60,879 bases of DNA from Clostridia bacterium (GTDB taxonomy: Bacteria > Bacillota > Clostridia > Oscillospirales > CAG-272), in NCBI GenBank assembly GCA_017451545.1, contig JAFTOB010000128.1, positions 1 to 60,879 on the forward strand, given 5' to 3'. This document shows positions 8,915 to 17,131 of this stretch, in pieces. The position numbers were made by a program, and so were the translations under genes. Below the pieces are notes generated by a model. It saw only the letters and a program-made list of their open reading frames with translations. It ran no database searches and had not been told where the DNA came from. Position 1 is the first letter of the stretch, and each line of letters opens with the position of its first letter.

Positions 8915-8938
8915 AAGGAAGACTTCCGACAGCGGAAG
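8915..8938 (+). promoter_or_regulatory. Candidate expression platform: alternative SD-sequestering hairpins
   Basis: AAGGAAG (8915-8921) is followed by CTTCCG (8923-8928) and CGGAAG (8933-8938). The middle segment can pair with either flanking GGAAG, so folding could expose or hide a ribosome binding site. The second GGAAG lies about 14 bases before the ATG at 8953. An upstream hairpin CGGAC/GTCCG lacks a T-run, so control of translation is likelier than termination. This is inference from base pairing. Confidence 0.4.
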
Positions 8939-8952
8939 CCGCAGATCTTACT

Positions 8953-10323
8953 ATGAATTACGACGTGATCATCATCGGTGCAGGTCCCGGCGGCATCTTT
9001 TCGGCCTATGAGCTGAAAAAGCAAAGACCTGAGCTGCGCGTGGCCGTTTTTGAGGCGGGCCACGAGCTGAGCCGCAGAAAATGCCCCATCGACGGCAAAA
9101 AGATCAAATCCTGCATAAGCTGCAAATGCTGCTCCATTATGAGCGGATTCGGCGGCGCGGGTGCTTTTTCGGATGGAAAGTACAACATAACCAACGATTT
9201 CGGCGGTACTTTGCACGCCTATATCGGCAAGGAGCAGGCGCTTGAGCTTATGGAGTACGTTGACGAGATCAATATGAGCCACGGCGGTGCGGGCACAAAG
9301 CTCTATTCCACTGCAGGCACAAAGCTGAAAAAGGAGTGCATCACCCACGATCTGCACCTGCTCGACGCCTCGGTGCGCCATCTGGGCACCGATATAAACT
9401 ACGTTGTGCTTGAAAATCTCTATACCGAGCTGAAAGAAAAGGTCGATTTCTTCTTCGACACTCCCGTGGACACGGTAAAGCGCGTGGGCAACGCCTACGA
9501 GGTGGTATGTGCCGCCAGAGCTTACACCTGCAAAAAGTGCATCGTTTCGGTCGGACGGAGCGGAAGCAAGTGGATGGAGCGCGTTTGCTCCGAGCTTCGC
9601 ATCCCTACAAGCTCCACCCGCGTGGACATCGGCGTGCGCGTTGAGCTTCCCGCCGAGGTCTTTTCCCACCTGACCGATGAGCTTTACGAGAGCAAGATCG
9701 TCTACCGCACGCCGAAATACGGCGATAAGGTGCGCACCTTCTGCATGAACCCCAAGGGCGCGGTGGTAAATGAGAACACCAATGGCATCATTACGGTCAA
9801 CGGTCACAGCTACGAGGACCCCGCAAGGCAGACGGGCAACACGAACTTTGCCCTTTTGGTGGCCAAGCATTTCTCCGAGCCCTTCCGCGATTCCAACGGC
9901 TACGGCGAATCTATTGCGCGGCTGAGCAATATGCTGGGCGGCGGCGTTATCGTTCAACGCTTCGGCGATCTTATCCGAGGACAGCGCTCCACGGCCAAGA
10001 GAATTGAGGAATCCTTTGTGACACCCACCCTTAACGCCACTCCGGGCGACCTGAGCCTCGTGCTTCCAAAGCGCATACTCGACGGAATCATCGAGATGAT
10101 ATACGCTCTTGACAAGATCGCTCCCGGCACGGCCAACGACGATACCCTGCTCTACGGCGTGGAGGTCAAGTTCTACAATATGGAGGTTCAGGTCAACGGC
10201 GACCTTGAATCCTGCTACGACGGTCTATACGTTATCGGCGACGGCAGCGGAATCACCCATTCCCTCTCCCACGCCTCGGCCAGCGGAGTTCACGTGGCAC
10301 GAAAAATTGCAGAAAAATATTAA
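8953..10323 (+). CDS. FAD-dependent oxidoreductase (COG2509-like)
   Basis: The 456-residue protein opens with a dinucleotide-binding fold (YDVIIIGAGPGGIFSAYEL). Residues about 40-75 contain six cysteines (CPIDGKK, CISCKCC) followed by a glycine-rich GFGGAGAFSDGK. The C-terminal FAD signature GDGSGITHSLSHASASG closes the cofactor site. This matches the uncharacterised FAD-dependent dehydrogenases related to glutathione-reductase-type flavoproteins. The cysteine cluster could hold an iron-sulfur centre or be redox active. The ATG at 8953 is the first codon of the conserved fold; the frame continues upstream into the riboswitch leader, which should be untranslated. It is a single-gene transcript with a terminator at 10334-10370. 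Purine control suggests a role in purine breakdown or salvage, but the substrate is unknown. Confidence 0.85.
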   Translation: MNYDVIIIGAGPGGIFSAYELKKQRPELRVAVFEAGHELSRRKCPIDGKKIKSCISCKCCSIMSGFGGAGAFSDGKYNITNDFGGTLHAYIGKEQALELMEYVDEINMSHGGAGTKLYSTAGTKLKKECITHDLHLLDASVRHLGTDINYVVLENLYTELKEKVDFFFDTPVDTVKRVGNAYEVVCAARAYTCKKCIVSVGRSGSKWMERVCSELRIPTSSTRVDIGVRVELPAEVFSHLTDELYESKIVYRTPKYGDKVRTFCMNPKGAVVNENTNGIITVNGHSYEDPARQTGNTNFALLVAKHFSEPFRDSNGYGESIARLSNMLGGGVIVQRFGDLIRGQRSTAKRIEESFVTPTLNATPGDLSLVLPKRILDGIIEMIYALDKIAPGTANDDTLLYGVEVKFYNMEVQVNGDLESCYDGLYVIGDGSGITHSLSHASASGVHVARKIAEKY

Positions 10324-10333
10324 TAATAATGTA

Positions 10334-10370
10334 AAGAGTCGGTGCCCTCGCGGTATCGGCTCTTCTTTTT
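10334..10370 (+). terminator. Terminator of the FAD oxidoreductase
   Basis: A 10-bp stem (AAGAGTCGGT with ATCGGCTCTT, allowing G-T pairs) is followed by CTTTTT. Confidence 0.8.
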
Positions 10371-10443
10371 GGGCAAAATGCACTTATGGGAAGTCGACAA
10401 TTTGGGCAAATATACAAATTGCCTTGTCATACCCCACGCATTC

Positions 10444-10472
10444 TTGACAAACTTCACCAAAAGCGGTATAAT
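10444..10472 (+). promoter_or_regulatory. Consensus promoter of the MBOAT operon
   Basis: TTGACA (10444-10449), 17 bases, TATAAT (10467-10472). Transcription should start near 10479. Confidence 0.85.
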
Positions 10473-10498
10473 AATTTGTGTGTTTTTGCGCACAAATT
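10473..10498 (+). promoter_or_regulatory. Inverted repeat at the MBOAT operon start site
   Basis: AATTTGTG (10473-10480) and CACAAATT (10491-10498) flank a ten-base spacer directly downstream of the -10 box. The left arm would be only partly transcribed, so a repressor operator is likelier than an RNA hairpin. Confidence 0.45.
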
Positions 10499-10515
10499 TC
10501 TTCAGGAGGAGATAT

Positions 10516-11952
10516 ATGCTTTTTAATTCACTGGAATTTTTGCTGTTCTTTCCGTTCACGGTGATAGTTTATTTTCTTTTGCCTCATAAGCTGAGAAGAT
10601 ATTTCCTGCTCGCCGCGAGCCTTTTCTTCTATATGTCGTTCATTCCGCGATATATACTCATACTCGCCTTTACAACGGTGGTCGACTACACCGGCGCGAG
10701 ACTTATTGAGAAATATTGGGATAGAAAAGCTATAAAACGAACGGTATTTATAACGGGTCTTGTGCTGAATATCGGCCTGCTCGTTGTCTTTAAGTACCTC
10801 ATCACCATCTGCGGCACTCTCAACGCCTTCGGTGCAGCCATCGATCTCGATTATCTGACCAAGGTGCTCATTCTTCCCATCGGTATCTCCTTCCATACCT
10901 TCCAGAGTATGGGATATTTAATCGACACCTATACGGGTCGCGTTCCCGCAGAGAAGAATTTTATCAACTTTGCCCTCTTCCTTATGTTCTTCCCCCAGCT
11001 TGTTGCGGGTCCTATCGAGCGTACCGCCAATCTTATGGGTCAGCTCAAGGCACGCCACTATCTGAAGGCCGAGAACATCTCCAGGGGCGGACGTATGATG
11101 CTTTGGGGTATGTTCAAAAAGGTAGTTGTAGCCGACAGCTTGGCGATCATTGCCGACGGCGTATTTGACGGACTCGACAAATTCAGCGGTTGGGGCCTCA
11201 TTATCGGTATCCTTGCCTTCACCTTTCAGATCTACTGTGACTTCTCTGCTTACTCCGATATCGCTATCGGTGCGGCGAAGGTTATGGACATCAATCTGAT
11301 GAAAAACTTCGATACTCCTTATTTCTCGGCATCCGTGCCGGAATTCTGGCGCAGATGGCATATATCCCTCTCAACCTGGTTCAAGGATTATATCTACATC
11401 CCGCTGGGCGGAAACCGCGTTTCAAAGCCACGTTGGGTGTTTAACCAGATGGTTACTTTCACCATAAGCGGCGTATGGCACGGCGCAGGCTACACCTATC
11501 CCGTTTGGGGCTTCCTCAACGGTATTTACATAGTCCTCGCCCGCTTTATCAAGCCCGTCAAGGATAAGTTCCTGAAGATCACGCACCTTGACCGAGCACC
11601 GTGGCTCACGAAGCCCTTGGCAGTTCTCTTCACCTTTACGCTTATATCCTTCTCCTGGATATTCTTCCGCGCGGAGAATTTCACCGATGCCTTCTACGTT
11701 ATAACTCATATGTTCGGTCCCACCTCCATGGACTTCGGCGACAGCCTTTCCACCCTGCGCGTCTGGGTCGCTATCGGCAGCGTAGTTATCCTTCTCGGTG
11801 TTGAGGCCATTATGGCCTACGGCCGCCCGGTTCGCGAGCTCTTCTTCAAGGCTCCCCACCTCTGCCGCGTTGCCCTTTACGGTCTTCTCACCGCCATAAT
11901 CGTTGTTTTCGGCGCTTACGGAAACAACCAGTTCATCTATTTCCAGTTCTGA
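10516..11952 (+). CDS. MBOAT-family O-acyltransferase (AlgI-like)
   Basis: This 478-residue polytopic membrane protein has the membrane-bound O-acyltransferase hallmarks: FWRRWHISLSTWF near residues 275-288 and the catalytic histidine in SGVWHGAG near residue 320. Members move acyl groups, usually acetyl, across the membrane onto extracellular polymers such as alginate or teichoic acid. The ATG at 10516 follows AGGAGGA. The next gene starts 13 bases after the stop and encodes an exported SGNH-like partner, the classic AlgI/AlgJ arrangement. The cognate polysaccharide genes are not adjacent, so the acceptor is unknown. Confidence 0.9.
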   Translation: MLFNSLEFLLFFPFTVIVYFLLPHKLRRYFLLAASLFFYMSFIPRYILILAFTTVVDYTGARLIEKYWDRKAIKRTVFITGLVLNIGLLVVFKYLITICGTLNAFGAAIDLDYLTKVLILPIGISFHTFQSMGYLIDTYTGRVPAEKNFINFALFLMFFPQLVAGPIERTANLMGQLKARHYLKAENISRGGRMMLWGMFKKVVVADSLAIIADGVFDGLDKFSGWGLIIGILAFTFQIYCDFSAYSDIAIGAAKVMDINLMKNFDTPYFSASVPEFWRRWHISLSTWFKDYIYIPLGGNRVSKPRWVFNQMVTFTISGVWHGAGYTYPVWGFLNGIYIVLARFIKPVKDKFLKITHLDRAPWLTKPLAVLFTFTLISFSWIFFRAENFTDAFYVITHMFGPTSMDFGDSLSTLRVWVAIGSVVILLGVEAIMAYGRPVRELFFKAPHLCRVALYGLLTAIIVVFGAYGNNQFIYFQF

Positions 11953-11965
11953 TAAGGAGGTCAAT

Positions 11966-14086
11966 ATGTCTGCAGAAACAAAAAACGTTGTTAATATCAT
12001 AAAGCTGCTTGCCTCCGGTGTTATCGTGGTTCTCATTGCGTTTGGGATTGCCTTCCTTTTCAATTCCGGCATTGACTTCTACACGGAAAACAAGCTGGAC
12101 AATCAGCTCAAAAACATCACGAAGGCCTATTCGGACAGCGAGCTTGCGGCTCTCCGCGAGCACAACGAGGCCCTCAGCGATCTGCGTGCCACACGCAAGG
12201 AGCTGGAAAACGAAATTCTGAAGATTGAGGCCGCCAACAAGGAGTTGATGGGCGGCAATGCTCCGAAGCAGGGTCGCTCCGACGGTGAGCTGACCGAAAA
12301 ACAGCAGGCTTATCTCGATTGGCTTGCCGCTTGGGATGCTTATTATCAGAATCAGGCCGATTACACAGAGTATCTGTCAAATCTTGATAAATACAACGAA
12401 AAGAAGGCCGTATATGCCGAGCTTGAAAAAATGCTTGCTCAGCACGAGGAATATTACAAATACTACACGGCCGACAATCACGGAAACACCCGTGAGAACC
12501 GAGATTATCATTACTACGGTCAGTTCTACGAGATGTTCAACCAGATGTATAAAGCCGACACCATCTTCCTCGGCTCATCCCGTACCGTATACGGTATAAA
12601 TCCCCTTTACCTTGATAACGCGGATTCCCTTCAGTATTATTCCTTCTACAACTTCGCGCTGAATGCGGCGGGTCCTTCCTATTATCTCCAGTGGTACGAC
12701 GTATTCAAAAACGAGGCAAATTATCCCCTGCCCGACACGGTTATCTACAGTGTTGACTGGTTTATGTTCGACGACTCCTGGATGTGGAGAAGGTTCAACT
12801 ACGATACCAGAGACCGAGGTGCTCTTGACGCTATCAGAGATTATATGGCAAATACCGCCGCCACCGCCGCAAATATAGAGCTTATGGCCGCTACGGCAGA
12901 GGCTGAGGGTACTACCGCAGAGCTCCCCTCCGAGTCCCTCGACGGAAATTCTCCCAATGATGAGGCAAAGAAGCCCGAAAACGTATGGGAATATATCGTG
13001 GCGTGGTGGAACGGAGAGATCCGACCCGACCTTTCAGGTCTTGCGGATTACTTAAAAAATGAAGTTCCCCTCTATGCAAATCAGGATGCCATTGTCGATA
13101 TGACCGTGTACTTCCTGAACTACGGAGCGAACAGTGCCGCCGATCAGAAGGTGATCGATGCAAAGAAAGCCGAGCTTCAGGCAGGTCTTGACCAATACAA
13201 GCAGGAGCTTGCCGAGGCCTACATACTGGAAGAAGCCAAGCATGAGGAAAACATCGCCCCGCTTGTAAACAGACTCGAATCCGCAAAAGCGCTCTACAAG
13301 AGCCTGACCGGCAAGGATTGGGTATCAGAGTCACCCGACGTTCCCGGTGATACCACTCCCGGAGATACTACACCCGGCGATACGACTCCCGGTGATACTA
13401 CTCCCGGTGACACCACTCCCGGCGATACCACACCTGACGGCACCGTCATTCCTCCGGACGATCAGATCCCCGATGAGCTTCCCGCGCCTCCCGCACTCGT
13501 TGAGATCCCCGAAATACCGAAGCTTGAGTTTGAGGATCCCTTCTACGAAAACCGCGAGTTCTGCGTTGATAATGACGGTAACGTCTCCAGCCTCTTCTAC
13601 AAGGGCTTTATCCCCTGGGAGGCCGAGTACGGCGGCGGCAAGCAGGATGGATCGGGTGCTCAGTACAAGGAAGAGGACGTGCGCAAGCTGAAAACCTCCA
13701 GCTTTGAGCGCGAGATCGCGGCCTTCAAGGAGCTTATAACTCAGATGCAGGCCGACGGTATCAACGTTGTATTTATCCAGCTTCCCGATTACGGAGCTGA
13801 CCGCCCCAATGACATCATTTGGGAGCAAACTCTGAATATCGCAGCCATCGCAGAGGAGCTCGGTGTTGAGTTCTACAACTACAACCACCACCCGTACGGC
13901 GATACGAGCGCGGATATTTACGACACTTATCACGACGTCCACATCGCGGGCTCCTACGTTGGAGACGCCAAGAAGTTTTTCTCCAACTGGAACCACTTTA
14001 ACGCCAGCGGTGCCAAGAAATTTACCGATCAGCTGGCAAAGGATCTCGATGCCATCATAAAGGGCGAGGATCTGCCCCACAACTAA
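11966..14086 (+). CDS. Membrane-anchored SGNH/AlgJ-like acyltransferase partner
   Basis: The 706-residue protein has a single N-terminal membrane helix (about residues 10-38), then a charged helical, probably coiled-coil, stretch (about 50-140). The exported domain contains TIFLGSSRTVYG near residue 202, matching SGNH block I with serine, and NHFNASGAKKF near 676-686, matching the catalytic-histidine block. Residues about 461-490 are six GDTTP repeats, a flexible insertion inside the domain. AlgJ/AlgX-type proteins complete O-acetylation of the polymer after an MBOAT protein delivers the acyl group. A strong AAGGAGG precedes the start. The gene is the second and last of the operon. Confidence 0.8.
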   Translation: MSAETKNVVNIIKLLASGVIVVLIAFGIAFLFNSGIDFYTENKLDNQLKNITKAYSDSELAALREHNEALSDLRATRKELENEILKIEAANKELMGGNAPKQGRSDGELTEKQQAYLDWLAAWDAYYQNQADYTEYLSNLDKYNEKKAVYAELEKMLAQHEEYYKYYTADNHGNTRENRDYHYYGQFYEMFNQMYKADTIFLGSSRTVYGINPLYLDNADSLQYYSFYNFALNAAGPSYYLQWYDVFKNEANYPLPDTVIYSVDWFMFDDSWMWRRFNYDTRDRGALDAIRDYMANTAATAANIELMAATAEAEGTTAELPSESLDGNSPNDEAKKPENVWEYIVAWWNGEIRPDLSGLADYLKNEVPLYANQDAIVDMTVYFLNYGANSAADQKVIDAKKAELQAGLDQYKQELAEAYILEEAKHEENIAPLVNRLESAKALYKSLTGKDWVSESPDVPGDTTPGDTTPGDTTPGDTTPGDTTPGDTTPDGTVIPPDDQIPDELPAPPALVEIPEIPKLEFEDPFYENREFCVDNDGNVSSLFYKGFIPWEAEYGGGKQDGSGAQYKEEDVRKLKTSSFEREIAAFKELITQMQADGINVVFIQLPDYGADRPNDIIWEQTLNIAAIAEELGVEFYNYNHHPYGDTSADIYDTYHDVHIAGSYVGDAKKFFSNWNHFNASGAKKFTDQLAKDLDAIIKGEDLPHN
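13346..13435 (+). repeat. In-frame 15-bp tandem repeats (GDTTP x6)
   Basis: Six consecutive 15-base units encode Gly-Asp-Thr-Thr-Pro. Third codon positions vary between units, so the array is not a fresh slippage product. A seventh, altered unit (DGT) follows. Confidence 0.9.
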
Positions 14087-14092
14087 AAATTT

Positions 14093-14118
14093 CGGGCTGT
14101 TGCATTCGCAACAGCCCG
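14093..14118. terminator. Bidirectional terminator between SGNH protein and LacI regulator
   Basis: An 11-bp perfect stem CGGGCTGTTGC/GCAACAGCCCG with loop ATTC has T-rich sequence on the right and A-rich sequence on the left. It serves both convergent genes. Confidence 0.85.
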
Positions 14119-14119
14119 T

Positions 14120-15085
14120 TTATTTTGCTTTTCCTATACTGTTTCCGTAATGGAAGCTGCGCTCAACGCAGATGATCTCGTCTGTCTTTTTGCGCCCCAG
14201 CTTTTCGCATACTCGCTGAACCGTAATATTGCAGCGCTTTTCGATCTCAGGGTCGACGTACGACACGTCAATCTCGGGATCAAGCGGCGACGGAACGTTA
14301 TCGAGGGAGATCACCGAAACGTCCTCGGGGATGGAATAACCGAGGCGGCGAAGCCCCGAAACAACGCCGCGTGTCACGCGGCCGTAGGAGCCTATAATGG
14401 CGGTCGGCGGCTCGGGAAGCGACATAAGATATTCTGCTCTGTCCTCCCCTGCCCGCTCAAAGCGGTAATCCGAACAAACGGTGTATTCCTCGCGAAGCTC
14501 AAGACCGTAAAGTGCCATCGCCTCGCGTATCATATCTGCCTTTGACACAGTCAGCGGCTCACCCGCAAAGGCTATGCGCGTATGCCCTGCATCGATCAAG
14601 GATTTGACCGATTCGGTCATTCCCTTCAGATCGGTGGTAGTGACCGAAATATCGGCCGTCGGGGTCTCGCTCCCCAGCTTGACGAAAAGGATATCGTCAA
14701 CCTTCCTCGGGAATTCCGCGTGGCCGTCAACCGACAGCAGGGCGTTGATCTTCCCGTGCTCTGTGTAATAGCGCACGAGCTCACGCTCCATATCGCGGTC
14801 AAAATTGCTGATGGAAAGAAGCATCGTGATATTGTTTTCTTCAAAGCCGCGCTTCAGGCATTCCACGTAATCTATGTAATATTCGCTGATGGCCTCGGGG
14901 ATTATAACGGCAACCACGGGGCGATCGTATGGCACGTTATAAAACTGATGAAAGCAGCCGTGAGCCTTGGCCACCTCGAAAACGTGGTCTCGCATGGCGC
15001 GGCTGATCTCGCCCTTGCCCGAAAAGGCCTTGGATGCCACAGATACCGAAACGTTGGCCAGCTTTGCAAGCTCGCTGAGTGTCAT
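14120..15085 (-). CDS. LacI/GalR-family transcriptional regulator
   Basis: The 321-residue protein begins with a LacI helix-turn-helix (MTLSELAKLANVSVSVASKA) and continues into a periplasmic-binding-type effector domain (for example PVVAVIIPEAISEYYIDYVE and GHTRIAFAGEP). Such regulators bind palindromic operators and usually sense sugars. AAGGAGTG precedes the start. It is divergent from the broken gene at 15243 and the phosphoesterase at 15464, its likeliest targets. Nothing in the sequence identifies the effector. Confidence 0.9.
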   Translation of the reverse strand: MTLSELAKLANVSVSVASKAFSGKGEISRAMRDHVFEVAKAHGCFHQFYNVPYDRPVVAVIIPEAISEYYIDYVECLKRGFEENNITMLLSISNFDRDMERELVRYYTEHGKINALLSVDGHAEFPRKVDDILFVKLGSETPTADISVTTTDLKGMTESVKSLIDAGHTRIAFAGEPLTVSKADMIREAMALYGLELREEYTVCSDYRFERAGEDRAEYLMSLPEPPTAIIGSYGRVTRGVVSGLRRLGYSIPEDVSVISLDNVPSPLDPEIDVSYVDPEIEKRCNITVQRVCEKLGRKKTDEIICVERSFHYGNSIGKAK

Positions 15086-15118
15086 TTTCCGTCACTCCTT
15101 CACTTCTTTACTTCGAAT

Positions 15119-15147
15119 ATTATAGCATCGGCGGAGTATTATGTCAA
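15119..15147 (-). promoter_or_regulatory. Consensus promoter of the LacI-type regulator
   Basis: Minus strand TTGACA (15147-15142), 17 bases, TATAAT (15124-15119). Confidence 0.85.
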
Positions 15148-15184
15148 GGCAAAAAAACAGAAAAATTTTCCGGAGTCAAAGCTG

Positions 15185-15213
15185 TTGACTTTTTTTGCTT
15201 TTGGGTTTATCAT
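15185..15213 (+). promoter_or_regulatory. Promoter of the broken gene and phosphoesterase
   Basis: TTGACT (15185-15190), 17 bases, TATCAT (15208-15213), with AGAGGA and an ATG at 15243 downstream. Confidence 0.7.
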
Positions 15214-15242
15214 ATATTAAAATAACGTATAAAGAGGAAAAT

Positions 15243-15458
15243 ATGACAGAAAACGAACCTCAACCTTGTCAATCAGCTTGCTTTCCTGCTGCTTTACTGC
15301 GTCCCCTTTGTGGATGTGCCGCAAGCGGTTAAAATAGCGGCTACTCGCTCTTCGGGCTCACCGTTTATCCTCAGCAGCTCCTTTCGGGCATCAGCGCGGT
15401 CATCACGCTGTTGCTTGTCACCGTCGTGCTTCCCACACTAAAAAAGAAAAAGGACTGA
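15243..15458 (+). pseudogene. Frameshifted small membrane-protein gene
   Basis: A promoter and ribosome binding site lead to an ATG whose frame stops after 30 codons. Protein-like sequence continues in other frames: NLVNQLAFLLLYCVPFV, then GYSLFGLTVYPQQLL followed by a hydrophobic stretch ending LPTLKKKKD at the TGA at 15456. Joined, they would give a protein of roughly 70 residues with two membrane helices. At least two frame changes are needed, so the gene is inactivated or the assembly has errors here. The family is not recognised. The stop is five bases before the phosphoesterase gene, suggesting an original operon. Confidence 0.6.
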
Positions 15459-15463
15459 TAAAT

Positions 15464-16471
15464 ATGCAAGACAAAAAATCCGCGCGGGAGTGGTTCTACT
15501 CCCAGGGCAAGGCCGAGGTCGTCGGTGCGCAAAAATGCGCGGCGATGGACTTTTATCGGCTTGAATACACAGGGCAATATATCTGCGAGGTCAATATTGA
15601 TTCGGGTCTTGAGGGCGATGCCGTTGAGATCGATCAGATAACCGACGTTCACTTCAATTTTGTCTCCATTGCCGATGAGGGCGACCGTGAGATACAGGGC
15701 ACGAAGCTCTGCCGCCGGTGGAACGCCGAGGGCGCATCGGTCAAGTCGGCCATAAAGGCTATGGACGCGGCGCAGTTTGCCGATCAGACGGTCATAACCG
15801 GCGACGTGTTGGATTTTCTCTCCCGCGGTGCTATGATGCTGACAAAAAAGCATATTATTGACCGCGATCCCGAGGTGCTCATGACCCTCGGCGCTCACGA
15901 TTACACGAAGCAGATGCAGACGAGGCTTCCCAACGAGCTTCCGAAGGAAGAAAGGCTCGCACAGCTCGCAGAGATCTGGCCACACGATATGTTTTATCAT
16001 TCAAAGGCGGTGGGCAAGGTTCTCGCTGTATGTCTTGACAACAGCGACGGCGGCTTCCCCGAGGTAGCGGTATCCCGTCTCGCCTCGGATATTGAGGCGG
16101 CGCGGCGCGAGGGCAAGATCATTCTCGCCTTTATGCACGAGCCCATCGCTCCAAAGAGCGGAGTCGGCGAGGTGTGGACGGTATGGCCCTCGGACGGCAA
16201 CCCCGAATCCTACGATTTTGATACCGTCGGGGTTGGTGCTGACCCGAACGCAGACGAAGCGACCCGCGCCGTTTATGCACTACTGACCGAAAACGCCGAC
16301 GTTATCCGAGGCATCTTCTGCGGTCATATGCACAGCGTGTTTTACACCGAGGTGCGCGCCTCCTACACCGACAAATGCGTCCGCCACGAAGCTTTGATCC
16401 CGCAATTCTGCAGCCACGGAAACTCTTATCATCATCACGCAGGCATTGTAACGAGAATAATCGTCAAATAA
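15464..16471 (+). CDS. Calcineurin-like metallophosphoesterase
   Basis: The 335-residue cytoplasmic protein shows the ordered metal-binding motifs of the family: DVHFNF (D-x-H), TGDVLDF (GDxxD), GAHDYT in place of the usual GNHD, the MHEP histidine and GHMH near the C terminus. It should hydrolyse a phosphomonoester or diester with a two-metal centre. The GNHD-to-GAHD change replaces a metal-ligand asparagine that is well conserved in active members, so activity may differ. AAAAAGGA lies about ten bases before the ATG. It follows the broken membrane gene and is divergent from a LacI-type regulator. Substrate unknown. Confidence 0.8.
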   Translation: MQDKKSAREWFYSQGKAEVVGAQKCAAMDFYRLEYTGQYICEVNIDSGLEGDAVEIDQITDVHFNFVSIADEGDREIQGTKLCRRWNAEGASVKSAIKAMDAAQFADQTVITGDVLDFLSRGAMMLTKKHIIDRDPEVLMTLGAHDYTKQMQTRLPNELPKEERLAQLAEIWPHDMFYHSKAVGKVLAVCLDNSDGGFPEVAVSRLASDIEAARREGKIILAFMHEPIAPKSGVGEVWTVWPSDGNPESYDFDTVGVGADPNADEATRAVYALLTENADVIRGIFCGHMHSVFYTEVRASYTDKCVRHEALIPQFCSHGNSYHHHAGIVTRIIVK

Positions 16472-16477
16472 AAGAAC

Positions 16478-16500
16478 GTCCCACGGCTGTGCCGTGGGAC
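16478..16500. terminator. Bidirectional terminator between phosphoesterase and YdcF-like gene
   Basis: GTCCCACGGC, loop TGT, GCCGTGGGAC, flanked by ATTTTTAT on the right and A-rich sequence on the left. Confidence 0.85.
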
Positions 16501-16507
16501 ATTTTTA

Positions 16508-17131
16508 TCAGATATTCAGCTCCTCATCCTCGATGATTCCGTGATCGACGAGACCCTTGGTCAGGTGGATAAAGCTGTCGAGAAGTCGGAGATTTTCTTC
16601 GTTTTTCAGCCACTCCTCACGCGTTTCCGCAGGGAACGAGGGATAGGCCGAAACTCGCACCATTCGCGGCAAAAAGGTCTTTGCCAACGCGATACTGCGC
16701 TTCATATGGCTTTGCGAGGTGACGATTATCACCCTTTTGTCCCCGTAAAATTTAGTTTTACGGTTGATCTGCAAAGCACCGTAGATCATATTTTCCTTCG
16801 TGGTGGTGGCCTCGTTTTCGATAATGATGGCAGATGGCGGTACTCCCTCGCGGATCAGGATGGCCGACATATACTCGGCCTCGCTCTGCATCTCACCGTT
16901 GCCTACGTCCCATTTTACTCCACCGCTGGGAACGATATATTTCACTCTTCCCTGCCTGTAAAGCTCGGCCGCCGCCAATGCCCGCTCCGCGGCGATCTCG
17001 GGTCTCGTTCCGAGCAGGAGTGCCACGTCCGCAGACTCTCCGTCATCGCGGACACCTCCGCAGATTAGCTCCCACTTTTGCTCGGGAGTGAGCTCAAGCA
17101 GGAATTTTTCGGTTACCGACGAATATTTCAT
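16508..17131 (-). CDS. YdcF/DUF218-family protein
   Basis: The 207-residue protein matches the YdcF-like fold: VALLLGTRPEIAAERALAAA, YIVPSGG, EAEYMSAILIREGVP and ENEATTTKENM. Relatives bind nucleotide cofactors or act in envelope metabolism; ElyC and SanA are E. coli examples. There is no membrane helix here, so it is cytoplasmic. The ATG at 17131 shares its A with the TGA of the serine dehydratase gene, so the two are translationally coupled; a GTG at 17134 is an alternative start. The biochemical role is not known. Confidence 0.8.
   Translation of the reverse strand: MKYSSVTEKFLLELTPEQKWELICGGVRDDGESADVALLLGTRPEIAAERALAAAELYRQGRVKYIVPSGGVKWDVGNGEMQSEAEYMSAILIREGVPPSAIIIENEATTTKENMIYGALQINRKTKFYGDKRVIIVTSQSHMKRSIALAKTFLPRMVRVSAYPSFPAETREEWLKNEENLRLLDSFIHLTKGLVDHGIIEDEELNI

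Noticed and set aside
8722..9957. 411-residue minus-strand frame
   Set aside because: It covers the riboswitch, its promoter and the FAD-binding fold on the opposite strand and has no motifs.
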